64,000 bases of DNA from Semisulcospira habei (GCA_036245525.1 BTPG01000007.1:125966640-126030639); one strand, 5' to 3'; counted from the first letter of the stretch, positions 21,692 through 32,030 are shown. The notes: generated by a model not told the origin, from the letters alone. Program-made: numbers and translations.

Positions 21692-22106
21692 AGCTGGATC
21701 GTGTTGACCTTTCTCGGCATCCCGCAGTAAATCTTTCCTAGCCAGAAGTCTATTTTTAGGATGGACTGACATCTGGCACATGATAAAATGTAGCTCACAT
21801 TTACTATAAAACTCCAGAAACATTTTCATTTTTGAAAAGTGTCTTTATTAGCTGAAGCATCTAATAAAATATCATTACAACCCTAGAAACATACTCAAAA
21901 TAATAACTGAAAGCTTTTTTGTAGGCGACTATTTTTATGGAGGTACTTTGATATGCGGGTCAGGCAGGCGCCATCCTCTGCTATTTGGAAGGGGAAGTAG
22001 TCCGCGTTCCTATGCGTAGCTCTTTGCCTACGGATGTCGACTTCAGCCGCCGCGAGATTACTTCCCCTAGAAAACTATGGGCGGCGAGAACCGCCCAACG
22101 AAGGTA

Positions 22107-23625
22107 AATAATAATAATAATTACGGTATTTATAATGCGCTTATCTTATAATAATTATAACTCTAAGCGCGCACTCACAACTCGCGCACGCATGCGCACG
22201 CTTTAGACGACTCACGTACCACAAATAGTGAAATACATTGACGACAGTCTGCTTAGGGTGGGGGGTGTGGTGGTATAGTGATAGAACTGTTGAAAGAGGT
22301 GAGTTTTGAGGGCGGACTGGAAGGAGGAGAGAGAGTGTTTCTGACGGAGAGAGGTAGATGGACCGTATACTGAGAAGGAGCGGGGGCCGAAAGTGCTGAG
22401 TTTGGTGTGGGGGATGTGGAGGCGGAGAGGGTCGGAGGCGGAGCGGAGGGAGCGGGGAGGAGTGTAGGGATGAAGTAAGTTTGAGAGATAGGCGGGAGCG
22501 CAGTTGTTCAGGGATTTGTAGCAGAGACACAGAATCTTGTATTGGATGCGTTGGGGGATGGGAAGCCAGTGAAGGAGTTTGAGCAGGGGAGTAATGTGGT
22601 CGGATTTTTTCTTTCTGAGGACGAGGCGGGCAGCATTGTTCTGGACGCGCTGGAGAGTGAAAGTGGTGGAGTGAGGGAGGCCGGAAAGGAGAGAGTTGCA
22701 GTAGTCGAAGCGAGATAGGATGAGAGAACCAGCAAGTTTGGTGGCAGCTTCGGTAGTGAGGTATATTCTGATCTGACTGATGCGGCGGAGGTGGAAGTAG
22801 CATGCTTGGGCCGTGGCGGAGACGAAGCTGGACATGGAAAGAGAGGAATCGAGGATAACGCCGAGGATTTTGGCCGAGTCAGAGAGGGAGATGGGGGTGC
22901 TGTCGAGTTGAAGGTGGAGGGAGGGAGGGAGCTGGGAAAGTTTCTGGCGAGTGTCTACCAGCATGGCTTCCGTTTTGTCGTCATTCAGTTTAAGCTTGTT
23001 TGCTGTCATCCAGTTTTTCACGTCTTCGTAGCAGTCAGCCGTGCGAGTCAGTAGTGACTGAGTGTTGTCGAGTTTGTCTTTGTCTAGTATTTGTGAGTCG
23101 TCAGCGTAGAGGTGGTGGTGTATGTGGTGAGACTGGATGATGTTGGACAGGGGAGAGGTGTAGAGTGTGAAAAGGACCGGGCCCAGGACGGACCCCTGTG
23201 GAACTCCGCAGGAGAGCGTGACTGGGTTGGAGGAGACGCCGTCGATGTTTACGGACTGCTGTCTGTCGGAGAAGTAGGAGAGAAACCAGGAGTGAGCAGA
23301 GTCAGTGATGCCAAAGGAGTGATGAAGGCGGTGGAGGAAGATAGAGTGGTCTATAGTGTCGAAGGCGGCAGAGAGGTCGATTAGCGTAAGAAGGGAGATT
23401 TTGCCCGAGTCGGTGGAGAGAAGCAGGTCGTTTAAGATATGTAGAAGGGCTGTTTCAGTGCTGTGATGTTTGCGATAGGCAGACTGGAAGGGACTGAAGA
23501 GATTGTTGTCGGCGAGGTGGAGGTTGAGCTGGTTGAGAACGACCTTCTCAAGAAGCTTGGACAGGAAAGAGAGATTGTAGACTGGGCGATAGTTTTTGGG
23601 TTTGTCTTCAGTGCGTGCACTAGGC
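22107..23625 (-). pseudogene. CR1/L2-like LINE, reverse transcriptase region
   Basis: The minus-strand frame ending at 22212 encodes a continuous RT domain: KNYRPVYNLSFLSKLLEKV at the upstream edge, STETALLHILNDLLL, LIDLSAAFDTIDH (motif A, catalytic Asp), GVPQGSVLGPVLF, LYADDSQIL (motif C, YADD), then the post-RT region with FDYCNSLLSGLPHS and LHWLPIPQRIQYKIL. No stop is seen from about 23620 to the terminal stop. An in-frame TAG lies just upstream, and the endonuclease and ORF1 are absent, so the copy is 5'-truncated. The 3' tail has CGCTTAGAG / AAGCGC-type sequence and ends in (ATT)n at about 22107. Plus-strand frames here are shadows. Confidence 0.92.
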
Positions 23626-24023
23626 TATTTTTAGCTCTGAATGTGTCCATACATGACGTTAAGATGTGCACCGCATCCAGAAGTGAACTCGTAACAAAAT
23701 TACTTAGTGGCAAAGTACATAATATAGAGAGAATTATATTGTTACTTAGTGGGCAAAAAAGCCGCGACCTGGTGTATGAAAGAGGTCTGACGCAGCGAGC
23801 GCAGGCAGCCTCAGCGTACGTGAATGTTCAACGGCACTGCAAGAGTATACTCGCTCTATTCCGAAAAAATGAAATTTTGACGTGAACCATTTTATTGATA
23901 GCGCTAACTTCCAGTGATAGATCGAACACAATTCACCCCTCGACTACTACTAAAGATCTCCATTGGTGGAAAAGACTCTTCATTACTCTTCTTTTGTGCT
24001 GAGCGGTATCGTCAGTAGCGGGG

Positions 24024-24111
24024 TTAACCCTTTGGCTGTCGGTAGCGGTTTTTGTCGCGATGATTCCTGAATCATCGCGACAGAAACCGCTACCGACAGC
24101 CACAGGGTTAA
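24024..24111. mobile_element. Family B element, 88 bp, complete
   Basis: TTAA 24024-24027, CCCTTTGGCTGTCGGTAGC, then an almost perfect palindrome centred near GATTCCTGAATC, ending GCCACAGGG then TTAA 24108-24111. Confidence 0.93.
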
Positions 24112-24324
24112 AGGATCGGATTAACCTGTGAGTGAAATCACCTCCTGCACCAGTACACGTGAATCAATGAAGACTGAAACACCCCCAGGAAGTTCCCCAG
24201 GAAGTTCTATCTTTGCTAAGACAACAGAGCGGCGCACCCCAGCGAGATAGGGTAATTTACTGCCGCAGTGGCTGTGAGAGATAATACTCTAGCGACAAAC
24301 TATTACACGTAACATAAAGCTGAC

Positions 24325-24392
24325 TGCAAAAGGCTTAGATCATCATGAGCCCCAGCAAACTGCGGGGGCTCCTGGGGATCCATACCTCTTGC
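24325..24392. mobile_element. Family C palindrome
   Basis: GCAAAAGGCTTAGATCATC and GGGGATCCATACCTCTTGC around GAGCCCCAGCAAACTGCGGGGGCTC; several unpaired changes, so an older copy. Confidence 0.8.
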
Positions 24393-24660
24393 TGCTACCC
24401 ATTTACACCTGTGTTCTTCCAGTGTAGGTGGCGGTCGGGTGTTCAGTATACAAAGACAAAAGAGCTGGGTTGGAAAGCCGTTGATCTTTTCTTAAAGCAG
24501 TGCACAACTTTTATGACGCAATACGATGAAACTGAGCTCAGAGCCACAACATATGACGCACTAATTTCTTGTGCTTAATGACGTATAAAATAGAGCAGCC
24601 TTCATAGCGCAACGTTAGTGCCTGATTAGCATAGTAGAGCTGTTACGGCCTACAAATCAG

Positions 24661-24778
24661 CCCTGTGTAGTCAAAGGACAGCAAGTACATTTTGTGAAAA
24701 GCGAGATTTTCAATGTAATACAAAGGAAATCTCAGTTTAAACACAAGGGGAATTATGTTTTTTGCCGTCACTGTGCAC
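24661..24778. mobile_element. Family J palindrome
   Basis: GTGTAGTCAAAGGACAGCAAG outer; GTGAAAAGCGAGATTTTCAA / AAATCTCAGTTTAAACAC inner; ends TTTTTGCCGTCACTGTGC. Confidence 0.7.
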
Positions 24779-25074
24779 ACATCGTCTAGAGTCTATTATA
24801 AAGACGTCATAGCTCTGGTCCGACTACGATGAAAAAATTGTTAGAGAATGTTATACACAGTATACGGTATTATGCGTCATAGATCGCACACGCAAGGCTA
24901 TTCCCAACAACCAGAACACTGAACATTTCTGCTGCACTAACTTTTTAAGGATATATAAATATGTGCCAGAAAATACCATTTTTTATTTAAAGGGGACTCA
25001 AAGTCAACACTACACGTAAAGATAATTATTTTGTATTCTAACGCAACACTATGAGCAGGATTGTTTTGAAATCG

Positions 25075-25205
25075 GAGCAGTAATCACCCCAAAAATAAGA
25101 GTATTAGAAAAAGCATTTGTGACGTCATTACAATATAGCAGAGAAAAGTATGACGTCAATATTTTCTGTTAAAATACTCTATTCTGGCCGGATTACTCCT
25201 CCGAT
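25075..25205. repeat. Family N unit with two TGACGTCA sites
   Basis: The reverse complement matches the tandem units at 30170-30600 (GGATTACTSCTCC, then TGACGTCATAC and AATGACGTCAC). Ends GGAGCAGTAATCA and GGATTACTCCTCC are inverted, so this may be a single mobile unit of about 130 bp. Confidence 0.65.
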
Positions 25206-25292
25206 TGAAATTTTAAAAAATCCTTCTGCCAGCTGATTCTGCAGTGTCAGACTACGTACAAGTCCCTACGCTGTATTGACCTTAGGTTCCCT

Positions 25293-25594
25293 TTAACACC
25301 CTTTACTGCCAAGTAAACGTGAACACGATCCAACTGCAAAAGACATAGATCCTCATGAGCCCCCGCAGTTGTGGGACTCATGAGGATCAATGCGTTTTGC
25401 TGCGACTTCTTCGCATCCACGCTCCTGAGACGGCAAGGGCTCTTTGCCGCTGAATTAACAGTTTGCGCGTCGGTGGCGGTTTCCTGTAGGAATCGTGACA
25501 AAAACCGCTACCAACACGCAAAGGGTTAATAAAATGTCAATGAACACAATAATTAAAAATGAAAATCTGCATTCGCTGGCAGTGAAGAGGTTAA
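25293..25594. mobile_element. Family C element, reverse orientation, hosting a B element
   Basis: TTAA 25293-25296 then CACCCTTTACTGCC; far end CTGGCAGTGAAGAGG then TTAA 25591-25594. The hairpin is at 25335-25400 (GCAAAAGACATAGATCC). The long arm is split at its internal GAATTAA by the B element at 25455-25528. Confidence 0.85.
25455..25528. mobile_element. Family B element nested in a C element
   Basis: TTAA 25455-25458, CAGTTTGCGCGTCGGTGGC, central TTCCTGTAGGAA, ending ACGCAAAGGG then TTAA 25525-25528. The surrounding C arm continues on both sides. Confidence 0.9.
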
Positions 25595-25824
25595 CATGTC
25601 TGACTCTCCCCCCCCCCCTCCCCGCCGATCCTTCCCCCCACTGTCCCCAACATCCACGACTAAACTGTAGAAATGTCAACTAATATCTTAGCTCTGCCAA
25701 ACGTCGGTGTCCGTATCTCCCGTCCTTTTCTTCACAAAGGACACGGCCAAATGTCAAGCAGGTTTAGATGCACGAGGCCTACAGAAAAATATCGTGTCCA
25801 CTCTCGACCGCCAAGCCACTGTGA

Positions 25825-25892
25825 TGTGCTGGTCTGCGATTTTGGACCTTACGGTCGTAGGCCATATGGTCCTAAATCACAGACCAGCACAC
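25825..25892. mobile_element. Family D palindrome
   Basis: GTGCTGGTCTGCGATTTTGG / CCTAAATCACAGACCAGCAC around GTCGTAGGCCATATGG. Confidence 0.88.
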
Positions 25893-26240
25893 ACCTCAAG
25901 ACATAACAGTTCCTAAAATAATGGTCCCCTTCACCGTTGGTCCACTGCTTCTGTGAGTACAGGCAGAGGTAACTTTTAACAACAGCAACAAATGATCTGA
26001 ACGTCAAATTACAGCTTGTCGAACTCAACCCTGCAGCTATCGCGGCCGATTCACCTTCCGGTCTCTGGCGCTGGGCATGAGTCAGCCGGAGTGATGGCCC
26101 TTGTCCTTTTCGTCCGGCAGACAGACATTTCCACGACATTTCGAGTTGGTCAGAGTGCGTCACTATCCTGTCTCGTACTAATTAAACTTACAGCTATTCA
26201 TGGTGAGAACACAACAAAAACCGCCTGGCAACATGTTTCT

Positions 26241-26309
26241 GTGTGCTGGTCTGCGATTTTCGACCTTGCGACTGAAGCGGTAAGGTCGAAAATCACAGAC
26301 AAGCACACA
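26241..26309. mobile_element. Family D palindrome, CGACC subtype
   Basis: GTGTGCTGGTCTGCGATTTT / AAAATCACAGACAAGCACAC, with CGACCTT / AAGGTCG in place of GGACCTT / AAGGTCC on both arms. Confidence 0.88.
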
Positions 26310-26324
26310 TAATATGCTTGTATT

Positions 26325-26386
26325 AATGCTTCAGCTCAGTGATGAACAAGAGTATTAATGCTTCAGCTCAGTGATGAACAAGAAAT
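26325..26386. repeat. Tandem duplication of about 33 bp
   Basis: TATTAATGCTTCAGCTCAGT and GATGAACAAGA occur twice in a row without differences. Confidence 0.95.
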
Positions 26387-26417
26387 TAAATAAACTGAGC
26401 GAAACACAGACCTGTGC

Positions 26418-26495
26418 TTACTAATTCGAGACGCGCCGCAGGCGCATACGCGGCGTTTGCCGCGTATCCGTATGCGGCATGTCTCGAATGAGTTA
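26418..26495. mobile_element. Family E palindrome
   Basis: TTACTAATTCGAGACGCGCCG at the left; GCGGCATGTCTCGAATGAG then TTAA 26492-26495 at the right; inner GCATACGCGGC / GCCGCGTATCC. Confidence 0.82.
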
Positions 26496-26652
26496 AGACC
26501 GAGAATTTGTCAGCAAAATATGTCTTCAGCCCTAAAACCACCGTGTCACACAGTCATTTAGACCCGAATGATTCCTTAACCTACAAATGACCCCGAGAAC
26601 CCATAATGAGTTTTAATGACCCACTGACCTAATAATCCATCAATGAGCTCAC

Positions 26653-26786
26653 CTTGCAGCGAAAGTTGCGGAACTGGCACCAGACGACGTTGATGATCTT
26701 GAGGACCTCGACGTGCAGGTGCAGGATGAAGAGATGGCGCCCAACGTCCACGGAGCTGTGCACGCTGAAACTCGACATCCTTCGCA
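26653..26786 (-). CDS. Putative internal exon, unrecognised protein
   Basis: On the minus strand a 134-bp stretch is bounded by an acceptor-like CTGCCTGCAG and a strong donor, AAG then GTGAGC. One frame has almost every third position G or C (CTCTTCATCCTGCACCTGC, for example) and translates to about 44 residues including DVGRHLFILHLHVEVLKII and VVWCQFRNFRCK, hydrophobic and possibly membrane-associated. I do not recognise the family, and no neighbouring exon is found in the window. The opposite strand is also open but lacks the third-position bias and splice signals. Confidence 0.45.
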
Positions 26787-26864
26787 CTGCAGGCAGCGTC
26801 ACCACCAAGGACATGGGCACGGGTGTGTATAGTCATCCACGGCTTCAGTTACACCGTCACGCTA

Positions 26865-27640
26865 AATATCCGCCTTAAGGAAACAGTCCTCTCTTGGAGA
26901 TGTACGCTGTGGACATCCACATCCTCCTCAAGGCAAGGTGCCTGATTGCCAAGGACATGGTATTGACATCCAGTGTTGTATTTATATCGTTAAGCTTCTC
27001 TTGGAAATGCACGCAATACACATCCTGATCCTCCTCAAAGCAAGGAAGTTGATCATCATTGACATGAACACGGGTGTGTACAGTCATCCACGGTTTTATT
27101 TATATCGTCACACTAAACATCTGTCTCAAGGAAAAGGTAATCTCGTGGAGATGTATACACAAAACACCTACATCCTCCTCACAGCAAGAAATCGAATCAA
27201 TAAGAACATAAACACGGGTCTTTAGAGTCATCCAGGTATGTAGTTATATCGTCACATTAAACATCCTTCCTAAGGAAACAAAATGTCTTGAAGATGTACA
27301 CAATTAACATCGACATCTTCCTCAAAACAAAGAACTTGGTCACCAAGGACACGAGCAAGGGTGTGTTTAGTAATCTAGACTTGTAGTCATGTCGTCCGGC
27401 AATTAAACATCCTTCTTAACTCATTCGAGACGTGTCGCCTCTGGATACGCGGCATAAGCCGCGTATCCGGAGGCGGCACGTCTAGAATGAGTTAAGGAAA
27501 CAGTCCTCTCCTGGAGATGTATACATAAAATATCCACATCCTCCTCTCAGCAAGAAACTGGATCACCAGGGACAAAACCACGGGTCTTTAGAATTCTTCA
27601 GTGAGTTTGTTTTCTTTAACATGCGCCTACTGAATACGGA
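26865..27640. repeat. ~143-bp tandem array, about five units
   Basis: Units contain GGAAACAGTCCTCTCTTGG, GACATCCACATCCTCCTC and ACATGGGCACGGGTGTGTA. They start near 26878, 26990, 27129, 27274 and 27496. The putative exon at 26653-26786 shares the ACATCCT to GGGTGTG part, so the array probably arose from the exon's upstream edge. An E element interrupts the fourth/fifth junction. Confidence 0.85.
27416..27495. mobile_element. Family E palindrome inserted in the tandem array
   Basis: TTAA 27416-27419, CTCATTCGAGACGTGTCGCC, centre GGCATAAGCC, right GGCACGTCTAGAATGAG then TTAA 27492-27495. The unit at about 26870 reads GCCTTAAGGAAACAG, the unoccupied equivalent. Confidence 0.93.
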
Positions 27641-27645
27641 CACCC

Positions 27646-27737
27646 TTAACCCGTTGTCTGTCGTTGGCGCTTTTGGTCGAGGTGATTCCTGTAGGAATCA
27701 CCTCGACTAAAAGCGCTAACGACACCCAAAGGGTTAA
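27646..27737. mobile_element. Family B element, CGAGGTG subtype
   Basis: TTAA 27646-27649 and 27734-27737. Both arms read GGTCGAGGTGATTCC or its inverse instead of GTCGCGATGATTCC, so the stem stays paired. Confidence 0.92.
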
Positions 27738-28122
27738 CGAAACAAGGCACCTAACACAATCACTTCACGCATGACAAGTACCGAGATGTGTTTTAAAACA
27801 CTGCACAGCCCATTTTCATTTTTCGCGGATCCATTATCTATCACCAGATACGCTTCACGCTGCGGGGGAAAAATGTTCCACTCTCTAAATTTTTTTTTTA
27901 ATATTTTTTTTTTACGATGGTCAGTGATATACAATGACGTGTAGGGTTCTAACCACTACCGCTCTCAAAAGATTCACCGTCGACCGCATGTTGTTACTTT
28001 TCTGTGCATAGAAAATGGTCGCACTACTACACACGCAATGCTTAAATACGCAATCACTTGCGAGGCAAATAAAATAAATAAATAACTTTAATATCGTGCA
28101 TATTTAATGTTCGGATTAAAAT

Positions 28123-28200
28123 TTGTGCCGGCATTCGATTCTGGACCTTACGGTTGATAGCCGGAGGGTCAGACATCACAGACCACAGCCTGCAAACACA
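28123..28200. mobile_element. Decayed family D palindrome
   Basis: GTGCCGGCATTCGATTCTGG and ACATCACAGACCACAGCC, diverged arms. Confidence 0.6.
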
Positions 28201-28373
28201 TCCTACTCTGATAAAAAAAAAAAAAAAACCAAAAAACACACACAAAAACAAACAAAGAAAAACCACATCAGAATTCGTACGATCAGCTTAACTGCCCAGC
28301 TGATGACAAGACAACGAACGTATATAACAAGCACGCATCTCTGCATTTTTTCTTGTATCACCGAACTGCACAT

Positions 28374-28423
28374 CCGTGCGAGGGCCCACTGCGGCCGGTA
28401 TCGGCCCTGAGACGCTTCGCTAA
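28374..28423. mobile_element. Family G partial palindrome
   Basis: GGGCCCACTGCGGCC then GGCCCTGAGACGCTTCG, the right half of a G copy like that at 48.4 kb. Confidence 0.55.
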
Positions 28424-28429
28424 CTGGGC

Positions 28430-28980
28430 GCGCCCCAGCAAATCACAGCAGGCTCAAAGGACTCTGATCTAATTAATTATTGCGTTTAATGAGCCCGCCG
28501 AAAGCCATTCATCGATTGTTGCAAGTTCATCAGTATGTAGTACAACATGGCAGGGCGATCCTCCAGTAGGCCTGCTTCGTCTGACGAACACAGATGTAAA
28601 CTGCGATTACCGCACAAGTATCTGATCTACCCAATAGCATCATTCCTCTGCGGAACACATATTATATCATTTATAAAATGAGACTATCGTCAATTATCTG
28701 AAACCCCTAAACGGCCTCCCTCCACTGCGGAACAGACATATAAATTTAGACTGATGCCAGTTAATCGGAAGCCCTGAACGCAATACTTTCTCTGCGAAAC
28801 GCAGACATAAACTGAGATTATTGCTCAATGATCTAAAAGATTTACGACCCATGAATTCGCACACACGGCTCACTAGAAGAAATCGTGGTAAAGCAGAAGG
28901 ACAGTAAATCCGGACAGATGATCCGTAGCTATCATTTTTATAGTCACAGATTATTAAAATTTTTTTTTTAGCAAACTGTT
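28430..28980. other. Interval with no recognised gene
   Basis: Mixed sequence with weak internal similarity (CTGCGGAACACA, CTGCGGAACAGACATA and CTGCGAAACGCAGACATA recur), hinting at an old degenerate tandem repeat of about 90 bp. Confidence 0.35.
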
Positions 28981-28983
28981 TCT

Positions 28984-29049
28984 GCAAGAGGCATAGATTC
29001 TCATGAGCCCCTGCATCCTACAGGGGCTCATGAGAATCTATGCCCCTTG
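28984..29049. mobile_element. Family C palindrome, ATTCTC subtype
   Basis: GCAAGAGGCATAGATTCTC / GAGAATCTATGCCCCTTG with inner GAGCCCCTGCATCC / CAGGGGCTC. Confidence 0.87.
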
Positions 29050-29292
29050 TAGATGTAAGACATATCGCTGTTTTTAGAATGTTAACGATGCAACTTGGGT
29101 TAACGCTATGAATATCCACGCATCTAACAAAATGCAAAAAGTTTTAATGTTTGCAGAATATAAAACGTTGCTTTTCTCTGCACTAGAACATAAAAAGTCC
29201 GTATAAAGTCAATAGAATCTATACCTCCCGCATTAACTAGATATATCTGTTTGACGGTCGAATCTAAACACGATTTATCGCACGCCTGTTGG

Positions 29293-29391
29293 GTGTCCAC
29301 GTTAACTGATCCATCTACTGAAACTGGTGCATAGTCGTTAGATGACGCCTCTAAAATTTGGGAAATACGGCCGTCGGGCTGAATGAGTGAA
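29293..29391. mobile_element. Family A right-end fragment
   Basis: ACTGATCCATCTACTG, CATAGTCGTTAGATGACGCC, AAAATTTGGGAAATACGG and GTCGGGCTGAATGAG match the unpaired right part of A; the stem is gone. Confidence 0.7.
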
Positions 29392-29596
29392 TAATGTAAA
29401 TCCTACGATGCGCTATGGCATGTGCAAGTGATCGCAGCGAAACTGTCAATTCGAGAATCCGGGCAAGCAGAGAAACACGCTCACAAAAGACACGTGTAAG
29501 ACGGTGTGGCCATATGCCATCATACCCCCTGTCACATACGCAATGAGGGTGAGCATGTAGTCAAAGCACTAATGTACATTTAGATGTTGCCCACAA

Positions 29597-29680
29597 GTTG
29601 ACTGTCGGTAGCGGTTTTTATCGCGATGATTCCGACAGGAATCATCGCGACAAAAACCGTTACGGACAGCCAATGGGTTA
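29597..29680. mobile_element. Family B element
   Basis: GTTGACTGTCGGTAGCGG, centre GATTCCGACAGGAATC, ending GGACAGCCAATGGG. Left TTAA lost; the right end reads TTAC. Confidence 0.85.
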
Positions 29681-29966
29681 CATTTGTGAACATGGACACA
29701 CGTACAATAATGCAATGTACTACTTATCTTTCTTACTCGAGACGTATAACTCATAGTTCCTGTGCTGTATACATAGTACAGTGTTGTACTTCATCTTTCT
29801 AAGCGTGTTTCTATCTTTTGTCGGTCATTTCTTCCAGTTAAAACACTACTCATATAATTATGTATTCGTCGAAAATGAAACGTTCAGAATGTTCTCCTGT
29901 CATTAAGTTTCACGTCTCCTGAAATCTGTCGGAATAGACGCTCAGTGCTCGAAATCAGAAGAAAGC

Positions 29967-30056
29967 CACGTGTTTCCACGCAAACAGCGGATTAAAAGCC
30001 CGGACAAACAGCCGATGTAGCATGTTTGTCGGGGCTTTTAATCCTATGTTAGCGTC
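29967..30056. mobile_element. Family K palindrome
   Basis: CACGTGTTTCCACGCAAACAG and GGATTAAAAGCCCGGACAAA on the left; TTTGTCGGGGCTTTTAATCC and TAGCGTC on the right. Confidence 0.8.
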
Positions 30057-30169
30057 AAAAGAAGGGCAGTTTTCAAACTCATTACAAGTTACCTCTATTT
30101 CAGTCAATGGAGTCAACTCGCAGGAGGATTTTATTTCCAATCTGAGCAGCAAACAGGCCACAGTAGAAT

Positions 30170-30600
30170 ATTGAAAAAGAAAAGTGTGACGTCATACTTT
30201 TTCTGTACTATATCGTAATCGTGTGTGTGTGTGTGTGTTTTTTTTCCAACACTCTTTTATTGCAGGATTACTGCTCCAGAATATTGAAAAGGAAAATTAT
30301 GATGTCATACTTTTTCTGTACCATATAGTAATGACGTCACGATGGCTTTTTATCAACACTCTTTTGTGGCGGGATTACTGCTTTAGAATACTGAAAGAAA
30401 ATTGTGACGTCATATTTTGTGTATTATATAGTAATGACGTCATAATTGCTTTTTTAACACTCTTTTGTGGCGGGATTACTGCTCCAGAATATTGAAAAAT
30501 GAAATGGTGACGTCATACTCTGTACTAAATAGTAATGACGTCACAACTGCTTTTTTTAAACACTCTTTTGTGGCGAATTTACTGCTCCACTGCAACGGCG
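30170..30600. repeat. Tandem array (~102-107 bp) of TGACGTCA-bearing units
   Basis: GGATTACTGCTCCAGAATAT recurs at about 30265, 30372 and 30473, with a weaker fourth at 30575. Each unit has two TGACGTCA-like palindromes about 28 bases apart (for example near 30405 and 30435, 30508 and 30536). The octamer is the consensus CRE for CREB/ATF factors; a regulatory role is inference only. Confidence 0.85.
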
Positions 30601-30686
30601 AAAAAAAATTAAAATTATCAATTCCACATGGAACTTGCTGGCTCAGAGACTCTACACACACCTCGGAAAGAAAAACCTCCCCAAAC

Positions 30687-30749
30687 GCAAAAGGCCATCG
30701 GGCCGACGTCGGCCGCCGTTGGCCCGACGTTAGCCCGATGGCCTTTTGC
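30687..30749. mobile_element. Family G palindrome, short
   Basis: GCAAAAGGCCATCGGGCC / AGCCCGATGGCCTTTTGC enclose GACGTCGGCCGCCGTTGGCC; the inner ~30 bp present in longer copies is deleted. Confidence 0.85.
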
Positions 30750-31267
30750 ACACTGGGTCTCCTCCCGCGATTCCACCTCCCGAACGATCACACGCCTCCA
30801 TCCGGCTGATCAAACAATTTGAATGCCGCAGGTCCCTCGGTGCCAGATTTAACGGAGGCCGTAGAAATGCCCCGATTTGCAAATTTATCTCCTGGACGAT
30901 GACCTGGTTTTTGAGGGTCATCGGGAGCATTCGTCAAACATCTCAATTATTTCTCCTCCCTGCCACATCTCAAATTTATCGCCCTCTTTTATGATGAAAC
31001 AGATATATTTTACGAGGAGCTTTTAGCGCGTGAATTTCTGTGGCACGCAAATACTGGATCGAATGACGCTGAAGTCAGCTACACGAAATTAATGCAAAGT
31101 GTTGAAAAGCAATACACAGTATCGGAAAGTGGTCAGACTACGCAAAGCCCCAGACACTTATTCGGTCAGCATAGCTAGTGCACAGGCAGAGGCACACATA
31201 GGAATAATTTCAAATTAAATTTACTGACACAAATATCGCGCGAAAAAACTTCCCACACCCCATCATC

Positions 31268-31368
31268 TGTACTGACGAGCAAAAGAAATGCGACATTTTT
31301 GGAATCATCTGAAACACTAAAGTCTTTCCGATGATTCCAAAATGTCGCATTTCGTTTGCTTGTCAGAG
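31268..31368. mobile_element. Family I palindrome
   Basis: TACTGACGAGCAAAAGAAATG and CATTTCGTTTGCTTGTCAG outer arms; GCGACATTTTTGGAATCATC / GATGATTCCAAAATGTCGC inner. Confidence 0.85.
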
Positions 31369-31507
31369 TAAACAACATCACACGAATTCATCCAGCTAAC
31401 CAGACAACTAAGATGCCGCATGTCCAGTGGTGTATCAAATGCCCCGATCTGACTGATAGTTCATCTCTTGGCCCATGATCAGCGAACACGGATACAATAT
31501 TTAATAA

Positions 31508-31590
31508 TGTGTTGTGCTTCTCCTTCTACTGAAGCGTGTTTCTTCTTTGTTGGGTATTTCTAGGCCATTTTACAGCCTCGTCGATTACTT
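31508..31590. mobile_element. Family L arm fragment
   Basis: GAAGCGTGTTTCTTCTTTG, then GGCCATTTTACAGCCTCG and ACTTTTCTGGTCCAG match the right part of L. Confidence 0.5.
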
Positions 31591-31675
31591 TTCTGGTCCA
31601 GATGTTTTAACAAATGTACCAGCGTTTGGTCTAATACATATTTAAGTTTATTATCTTGTTGGTTATGTGGGATAC

Positions 31676-31775
31676 TATTCAAACCCATTTGGTTGTCGGT
31701 GGTGCTTTCGGCTTTTGAGCTGTGTTCTGCAGGGAGCACCTCGACAAAAAGCGCCACCGACAGTCAAAGGGTTAA
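31676..31775. mobile_element. Family B element, diverged
   Basis: AACCCATTTGGTTGTCGGTGG on the left; AGCACCTCGACAAAAAGCGCC then ACAGTCAAAGGG and TTAA 31772-31775 on the right. The TTAA is shared with the following A element. Confidence 0.75.
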
Positions 31776-32030
31776 AGTGGATATCCAATACACGCTGGGG
31801 TTCAGCTCATTAAAAGCAGGCGGTGACTTTTGCAACGCGGGGCGTCATCAGTTAGAAAAGTGTACCAGATGTCGCAGATCAGTCGATCGGCTATGGTAGT
31901 TCAAGGGTAGTGCTAGATTAGCTTGGCGCCCTCCCGGGCGCCAAGTTAATCCGGCACTACCCTTGAACCGTCACAGTCGATCCATCTCTCTCTGGGCTGT
32001 CTTAGGACAAGAGTCTGTGACACATTTTTG
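31772..32030. mobile_element. Family A element, alternative left flank
   Basis: After TTAA comes CCAATACACGCTGGGGTTCA, a flank shared with the copy at 32677 but not with other A copies. The stem (31881-31990) carries CTATGGTAGTTCAAGGGTAG; the loop is GGCGCCCTCCCGGGCGCC, itself fully palindromic. The right end is unclear. Confidence 0.75.

Noticed and set aside
22791..23885. Plus-strand open frames (87, 90 and 140 residues)
   Set aside because: Antisense shadows of the minus-strand reverse transcriptase; the minus frame has YADD and GVPQGSVLGP motifs.
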